A stretch of 9,432 nt of DNA, from assembly GCA_025350985.1 (NCBI GenBank), contig JANXWU010000427.1:1-9432 (forward strand), in the 5' to 3' direction. The notes beneath the pieces were generated by a model. That model was not told the origin of the DNA. It made no database searches and worked only from the letters and a program-made list of their open reading frames with translations. Position numbers and translations under genes: made by a program. The stretch is from Spartobacteria bacterium. Its GTDB lineage: Bacteria > Verrucomicrobiota > Verrucomicrobiia > Chthoniobacterales > Chthoniobacteraceae. Positions 6,601 through 9,432 of the stretch are shown in pieces (within the stretch, counting starts at the first letter, position 1; the number at the start of each line of letters is the position of its first letter).

Positions 6601-7071
6601 TCACGCCTGTCCGACGAGCAGCGAATCGATGTATTTTTGATTCGCCCCGCGCATCCGCTCGACCATCACCCGTCCGATGGCGATCAGAATTTTGAAGCCG
6701 GCGCTCGGATAAACCCCGGCCAGCGCACGCAGCGAGCCTGCCGTGATGCGCAGCAACGTGCAATCGCTCACGGCCTCGACGTCCGCCGAGCGCGGCCCTT
6801 CATCGACCAGCGAGATTTCGCCAAAAAAATCTCCGCAGCCCAGCGTGGCGAGTTCAATTTTCTGCGCGCCCTTGCGATGCACGACTTTCACTTTTCCGGC
6901 GACGATCACGAACATCGCATCACCCGCTTCGTCCTGCCGCACGACGCATTCGCCGGCGTCGATGCGCTGCGTTTCCACCAGATCGATCAGGTTCTCCAAT
7001 TCCTCCGACGTGAATTCCGCGAACAACCGCGCGGCGCGAAGTTTTTCCTGCGTGTCGGTGGTGGCGCTCAT
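6601..7071 (-). CDS. Stand-alone cyclic-nucleotide-binding domain protein
   Basis: A 156-residue protein that is almost entirely one cNMP-binding (CRP-type) beta-barrel domain, about residues 12-120. The phosphate-binding cassette is well conserved: FGEISL (83-88) with Glu85 and PRSAD (93-97) with Arg94, so binding of cAMP or cGMP is plausible. After the barrel there is only a helical tail (about 123-156), with no room for the helix-turn-helix domain of true CRP/FNR regulators, no transmembrane segment and no second catalytic domain. It is probably a cytosolic sensor acting through protein contacts, but the partner is unknown. I chose ATG 7071 because the reading frame further upstream runs through the divergent pseudouridine synthase gene and does not resemble this family. 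It is on the same strand as lpxC-fabZ but 196 bases away. Confidence 0.88.
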   Translation of the reverse strand: MSATTDTQEKLRAARLFAEFTSEELENLIDLVETQRIDAGECVVRQDEAGDAMFVIVAGKVKVVHRKGAQKIELATLGCGDFFGEISLVDEGPRSADVEAVSDCTLLRITAGSLRALAGVYPSAGFKILIAIGRVMVERMRGANQKYIDSLLVGQA

Positions 7072-7168
7072 GGTTCGTGGTGGGAAAGGCGGATCGTAAA
7101 CAGGCCGGCGCGCGACTGAGAAGTTTTTTCGCGCATTTCGTTCCGCGGATTTGCGCTTAACTTGGGGC
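7072..7168. promoter_or_regulatory. Divergent intergenic region between CNB gene and pseudouridine synthase gene
   Basis: These 97 bases separate two genes read in opposite directions, so promoters for both should lie here or just inside the coding ends. I saw no convincing -35/-10 pair and no operator palindrome. The assignment rests on gene orientation only. Confidence 0.35.
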
Positions 7169-7921
7169 GTGCCCGATTGCGTCGTGCGGACTTTGAAAAT
7201 CATCGACGAGACGGCGGAATGGATCGTGGTGGACAAGCCGGCGCCGCTGCAAATCCACCCGAGCAAGCCGGACGGAAAGGTCACGCTTTGGCACGCGCTG
7301 CGCGAGGTGCTGGCGTTTGAAATCGCCAACGGCGGGCAGGTTTCGATCATCAACCGGCTCGACCGCGAGACGAGCGGCCTCGTGCTCGTGGCGAAAACGG
7401 CGGCGGCGGCGCGCAGGTTCGGACTGCTGATGATGCACCGAAAAATCGCGAAGGAATATCTGGCGCTCGTGTGGGGCTGGCCGGTGCGCGACGAGTTCAC
7501 GATCGACGCGCCGCTCGCGCGTGAGGGCGACCACGGCGAGTCGCGGATTTATTTGAAACAAGCCGTCCACCCTGAAGGCGCGCACGCCCGCACGGTGGTG
7601 AAAGTGGAGAAGCGCTTCGCCCGCGAAACCAGCAACGGCCAGCATTTCGCGCTCGTGCGAGTTTTTCCAGAGACCGGGAGGATGCACCAAATCCGCGTCC
7701 ACCTCGCGCACACCGGGCACGCGGTGGTCGGGGACAAAATCTACGGGCCGGATGAGGAAAACTATCTGCGTTTCATCGAGACGGGCTGGACGGATGAACT
7801 CGCGCGCACCCTGCTGCTGCCGCGGCACGCGCTCCATTCCGCAGGGCTGAAGATCCACGAGGCGGCTTTCCAGGCCGAGTGGCGCGCACCGCTGCCGGAC
7901 GATTTGGCGGCGTGGCTCTGA
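7169..7921 (+). CDS. RluA-family RNA pseudouridine synthase
   Basis: Predicted to isomerise uridine to pseudouridine in 23S rRNA or tRNA; the exact site cannot be read from sequence. The 250 residues cover the catalytic domain. The opening segment IIDETAEWIVVDKPAPLQIHPS (11-32) is typical of the family, the signature RLDRETSG (63-70) carries the catalytic Asp65, and GRMHQIRVHL (170-179) followed by GDKIYG (188-193) is the conserved second motif. There is no N-terminal S4 domain, so it resembles RluA or TruC-like members more than RluC/RluD. GTG 7169 is my chosen start, with GGGG close upstream; TTG 7151 in the same frame would add six residues. The gene is divergent from the cyclic-nucleotide-binding gene, and a small membrane-protein gene follows after 38 bases. 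Confidence 0.9.
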   Translation: MPDCVVRTLKIIDETAEWIVVDKPAPLQIHPSKPDGKVTLWHALREVLAFEIANGGQVSIINRLDRETSGLVLVAKTAAAARRFGLLMMHRKIAKEYLALVWGWPVRDEFTIDAPLAREGDHGESRIYLKQAVHPEGAHARTVVKVEKRFARETSNGQHFALVRVFPETGRMHQIRVHLAHTGHAVVGDKIYGPDEENYLRFIETGWTDELARTLLLPRHALHSAGLKIHEAAFQAEWRAPLPDDLAAWL

Positions 7922-7959
7922 CGGTTGCGCCGAGCGCGCGGAGGCCGTTTACTTTCGGC

Positions 7960-8157
7960 ATGAAGTGGCAAATCTTCGGGCTGCGCGTGGCGGGCGCTTT
8001 GTTCGGCTTGGGCGCGTGCGTGCATGTCGCGCGGTTGCTCACCGGCTTTCGCCTCGTGATCGGAAGCTGGGACGTGCCGTTGTGGTTGAACGGCGTGGGC
8101 GCGTTGATTGGCCTGTTGTTGTCCGGATGGTTTTGGACCATCGCGCGCCTGCGCTGA
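7960..8157 (+). CDS. Small two-helix membrane protein, hypothetical
   Basis: A 65-residue protein with two hydrophobic segments, at about 6-28 and 43-62, separated by a short loop (VIGSWDVPLWL), so both ends should lie on the same side of the inner membrane. A Met-Lys start and Arg-rich end (IARLR) fit an N-in, C-in arrangement. I do not recognise a named family. I chose ATG 7960 because the longer frame from 7879 overlaps the preceding gene and adds a residue stretch without membrane character. It starts 38 bases after the pseudouridine synthase stop on the same strand and may share its transcript; no functional link is evident. Confidence 0.65.
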   Translation: MKWQIFGLRVAGALFGLGACVHVARLLTGFRLVIGSWDVPLWLNGVGALIGLLLSGWFWTIARLR

Positions 8158-8167
8158 CCGGACCCGG

Positions 8168-8335
8168 TTACTGCCAGAGCACGTCGTCGCCATCCAGGGC
8201 GACGATCAGTTCGCAACCTGCGAGCAGCTTGGCGAGCATCGGCTGCCGGCGCAGGGACCGGTGATGGAGCACATGCCGCCAGAATTCGGAATACGCTGGT
8301 TTGCGGCGGGAACGTTTTTTGACGGCGGTTTTCAT
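8168..8335 (-). CDS. Candidate small basic protein downstream of the response regulator
   Basis: This open frame of 55 codons, from ATG 8335 to TAA, is not recognised. The first 12 residues are very basic (MKTAVKKRSRRK), the middle is His/Arg-rich (HVLHHRSLRRQ), and the end is hydrophobic then acidic (ELIVALDGDDVLWQ). Codon use is rich in G/C third positions, as in the neighbours. It starts 81 bases after the response-regulator stop on the same strand, so co-transcription is possible, and ends 10 bases from the convergent 65-residue gene. It is in frame with the regulator and no stop codon lies between the regulator's TAG and this ATG. A stem-loop sits just before the start and no good Shine-Dalgarno is seen. 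It may be a real small gene or a chance frame in GC-rich DNA. Confidence 0.45.
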   Translation of the reverse strand: MKTAVKKRSRRKPAYSEFWRHVLHHRSLRRQPMLAKLLAGCELIVALDGDDVLWQ

Positions 8336-8341
8336 AGGCTC

Positions 8342-8368
8342 GGCACAGGCTTTAGCAGCCGTTGTGCC
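8342..8368 (-). other. Stem-loop just upstream of the small ORF
   Basis: GGCACA (8342-8347) pairs with TGTGCC (8363-8368), and GGCT (8348-8351) pairs with AGCC (8357-8360), leaving a 5-base loop and a 2-base bulge. It ends 6 bases before the ATG at 8335 on the - strand and begins about 48 bases after the response-regulator stop. No T run follows on either strand, so it is not a classical terminator; it could mark the transcript end or affect translation of the small ORF. Confidence 0.5.
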
Positions 8369-8416
8369 ATGACCCGGAGACGCCGCCCCAAATGACGCGC
8401 CGCCCCGCCGTGCGCG

Positions 8417-9115
8417 CTACGTTTTCGCGCCCTGCGCAACCACCCACTCGACCGCAAAACGAACCAGTGCCGGCATGTCCGCGAGCTGCAGCTTTTGTTT
8501 GATGCTCGCGCGGTGCGATTCGACCGTCTTGGTGCTCAGGCTCATCGCTTGGGCCATGCGTTTGGTGGAAAATCCCTGGCCGGTGAGAGTCAACACTTCG
8601 AGCTCCCGGTCCGTGAGCGCCTGGACGGATGAGCCACCATCCTTGAGGCCGCCGTGCAAGGCTTGGTTCACAATCCTGACCTTCGTTGGTTCGCTCAAAA
8701 AAATCTCGCCAGCCAGCACGGCGCGGATCGCGGTGAGGACCAGTTCCGGCGGCTCGTGTTTCATCAAATAGCCGCGCGCCCCGGCTCGCAACGCGCGTTC
8801 GGCGTAGAGCGATTCGTCGTGCATGGAAAGCACCAGCACCGGAAGTCCGGGATGATTCGCACGGACCACCTTCAGTAATTCGAGGCCGCTCGCGTCTTGG
8901 AGCGAGAGGTCCAGCAACACGATGTCGGGCTGAGTGCGGGCGATGATGCCGATGGCGTCGGCGATGTTTTCCGCCTCGCCGCAAACGGTCATTTCGCGAT
9001 CGACTTTGATGAGTTGCGCGAGGCCCTTCCGAAAAATCGGATGATCTTCGACCAGCACGATGCGAATGATCGATGACTTGGAAGCGGCGCTCGGGGCACT
9101 CTTGGAAGTTGCCAT
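8417..9115 (-). CDS. NarL/FixJ-type response regulator
   Basis: A cytosolic two-component regulator of 232 residues. The receiver domain (about 17-132) has the acidic pair Glu23-Asp24, the phosphoacceptor Asp69 (in LLDLSL), Ser97 in place of the usual Thr/Ser switch, and Lys119 (GYLMKH) with Tyr116 as the aromatic switch residue, so it should be phosphorylatable. The C-terminal LuxR-type helix-turn-helix (about 166-225) reads LTDRELEVL, then STKRMAQAMSLSTKTVESHRASIKQKL, the classic DNA-binding pattern. A Ser/Ala-rich tail of about 15 residues precedes the receiver. No histidine kinase is visible, so its signal is unknown. The start is ATG 9115 without an obvious Shine-Dalgarno. It follows ftsH by 82 bases on the same strand, and the candidate small ORF lies downstream. 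Confidence 0.94.
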   Translation of the reverse strand: MATSKSAPSAASKSSIIRIVLVEDHPIFRKGLAQLIKVDREMTVCGEAENIADAIGIIARTQPDIVLLDLSLQDASGLELLKVVRANHPGLPVLVLSMHDESLYAERALRAGARGYLMKHEPPELVLTAIRAVLAGEIFLSEPTKVRIVNQALHGGLKDGGSSVQALTDRELEVLTLTGQGFSTKRMAQAMSLSTKTVESHRASIKQKLQLADMPALVRFAVEWVVAQGAKT

Positions 9116-9197
9116 TGGGCGTAGCTTATCAGGCTGCCTCGGGCATGGGAACCCGAATTCCTTTTTTCCCCCGGCCGCGTTTATTTTCGTCGCGCCG

Positions 9198-9432
9198 TTA
9201 CGCAGGCGCGCCCGTCAGACCCGGAGGAAAATCCGGCGCAATCGTCGTGCCGCCATGGGATGGTTTCGGACTCTCGACCGGCGGAGGCGTGATGCCTGGA
9301 GGCGGATTGGACATGTAACCGTGGTCCAGAATTTCGCGGATGTTCGCGCCGTCCAGCGTCTCGTATTCGAGCAACGCCTTGGCGATCGTCTCGAGTTTGT
9401 CCCGGTGCTTGTTGATCAGCTCCTTCGCCCGG
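9198..9432 (-). CDS. ftsH: ATP-dependent zinc metalloprotease FtsH, C-terminal end (partial)
   Basis: Only the last 77 residues are present; the rest lies beyond the right edge. The visible part begins RAKELINKHRDKLETIAKAL and continues LLEYETLDGANIREIL, the end of the helical peptidase domain as found in FtsH proteins, where a helix before the ETLDG turn closes the fold. A Pro-rich tail follows (SNPPPGITPPP, later IAPDFPPGLTGAPA), as is common for the poorly conserved FtsH C-terminus. FtsH is a membrane-anchored hexameric AAA+ protease that degrades misfolded membrane proteins and regulators. The AAA domain and HEXXH zinc site cannot be checked here. The stop at 9198-9200 lies 82 bases before the response-regulator start. 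Confidence 0.88.
   Translation of the reverse strand, partial: RAKELINKHRDKLETIAKALLEYETLDGANIREILDHGYMSNPPPGITPPPVESPKPSHGGTTIAPDFPPGLTGAPA

Noticed and set aside
7072..7500. N-terminal extension of the cyclic-nucleotide-binding protein
   Set aside because: The extension overlaps the oppositely oriented pseudouridine synthase gene and shows Ser/Arg-rich shadow composition.
7773..8216. 147-codon open frame on the - strand
   Set aside because: It covers the end of the pseudouridine synthase gene and the 65-residue membrane gene in antisense; Arg/Pro-rich with no motif.
9139..9156. Hairpin TCGGG/CCCGA after ftsH as its terminator
   Set aside because: The stem has only 5 bp and no T run follows on the - strand; the nearby T run is on the wrong side.
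9073..9318. 81-codon open frame on the + strand
   Set aside because: It crosses the response-regulator start and the ftsH end in antisense; the Gly/Pro-rich translation mirrors the FtsH proline tail.

Overview
The window reads as a GC-rich Gram-negative bacterial chromosome segment, most likely from the Verrucomicrobiota or a close PVC relative. This rests on three things: a fused LpxC-FabZ protein followed directly by lpxA (fusions of this kind are known from Bacteroidota and PVC bacteria), a secreted twin-arginine Gfo/Idh/MocA oxidoreductase of a type expanded in Planctomycetes and Verrucomicrobia, and mostly weak or absent Shine-Dalgarno sequences. The phylum is an inference. No phage, transposase, CRISPR, tRNA or rRNA was seen; apart from intergenic repeats the region is mainly housekeeping.

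Layout. Positions 1-318 hold a strong terminator for a gene off the left edge, then three copies of a short palindrome-forming repeat. Next come pgk and tpiA on the + strand (lower glycolysis), separated by an inverted repeat and closed by a perfect 16-bp bidirectional terminator. That terminator also serves the convergent Gfo/Idh/MocA gene on the - strand. Positions 3922-6404 (- strand) form a tight lipid A cluster: lpxC-fabZ overlaps lpxA by 4 bases, and the lpxA stop abuts the start of a three-helix membrane protein of unknown function. Upstream of it lie an intergenic stretch with an 8-base tandem repeat and a gene for a stand-alone cyclic-nucleotide-binding domain protein. That gene is divergent from an RluA-family pseudouridine synthase gene on the + strand, which is followed by a 65-residue two-helix membrane protein.

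The right end is on the - strand: the C-terminus of the FtsH protease (cut by the window edge), a NarL/FixJ response regulator without a visible partner kinase, and a candidate 55-residue gene. The small gene lies in the same reading frame as the response regulator, with no stop codon between the regulator's TAG and its own ATG, and a stem-loop just before its start.

How the genes work together: PGK and TPI act in the same glycolytic stretch. LpxA and LpxC carry out the first two steps of lipid A synthesis, and the FabZ domain works on the same hydroxyacyl-ACP pool that LpxA draws on, so the fusion joins a branch point between membrane phospholipid and lipid A. FtsH is known to degrade LpxC in E. 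coli; here it is only a distant neighbour, and no link should be assumed. I found no clear candidate for an undescribed multi-gene system. The most unusual items are the repeat families, the small ORF behind the response regulator, and the unknown membrane protein in the lpx operon.
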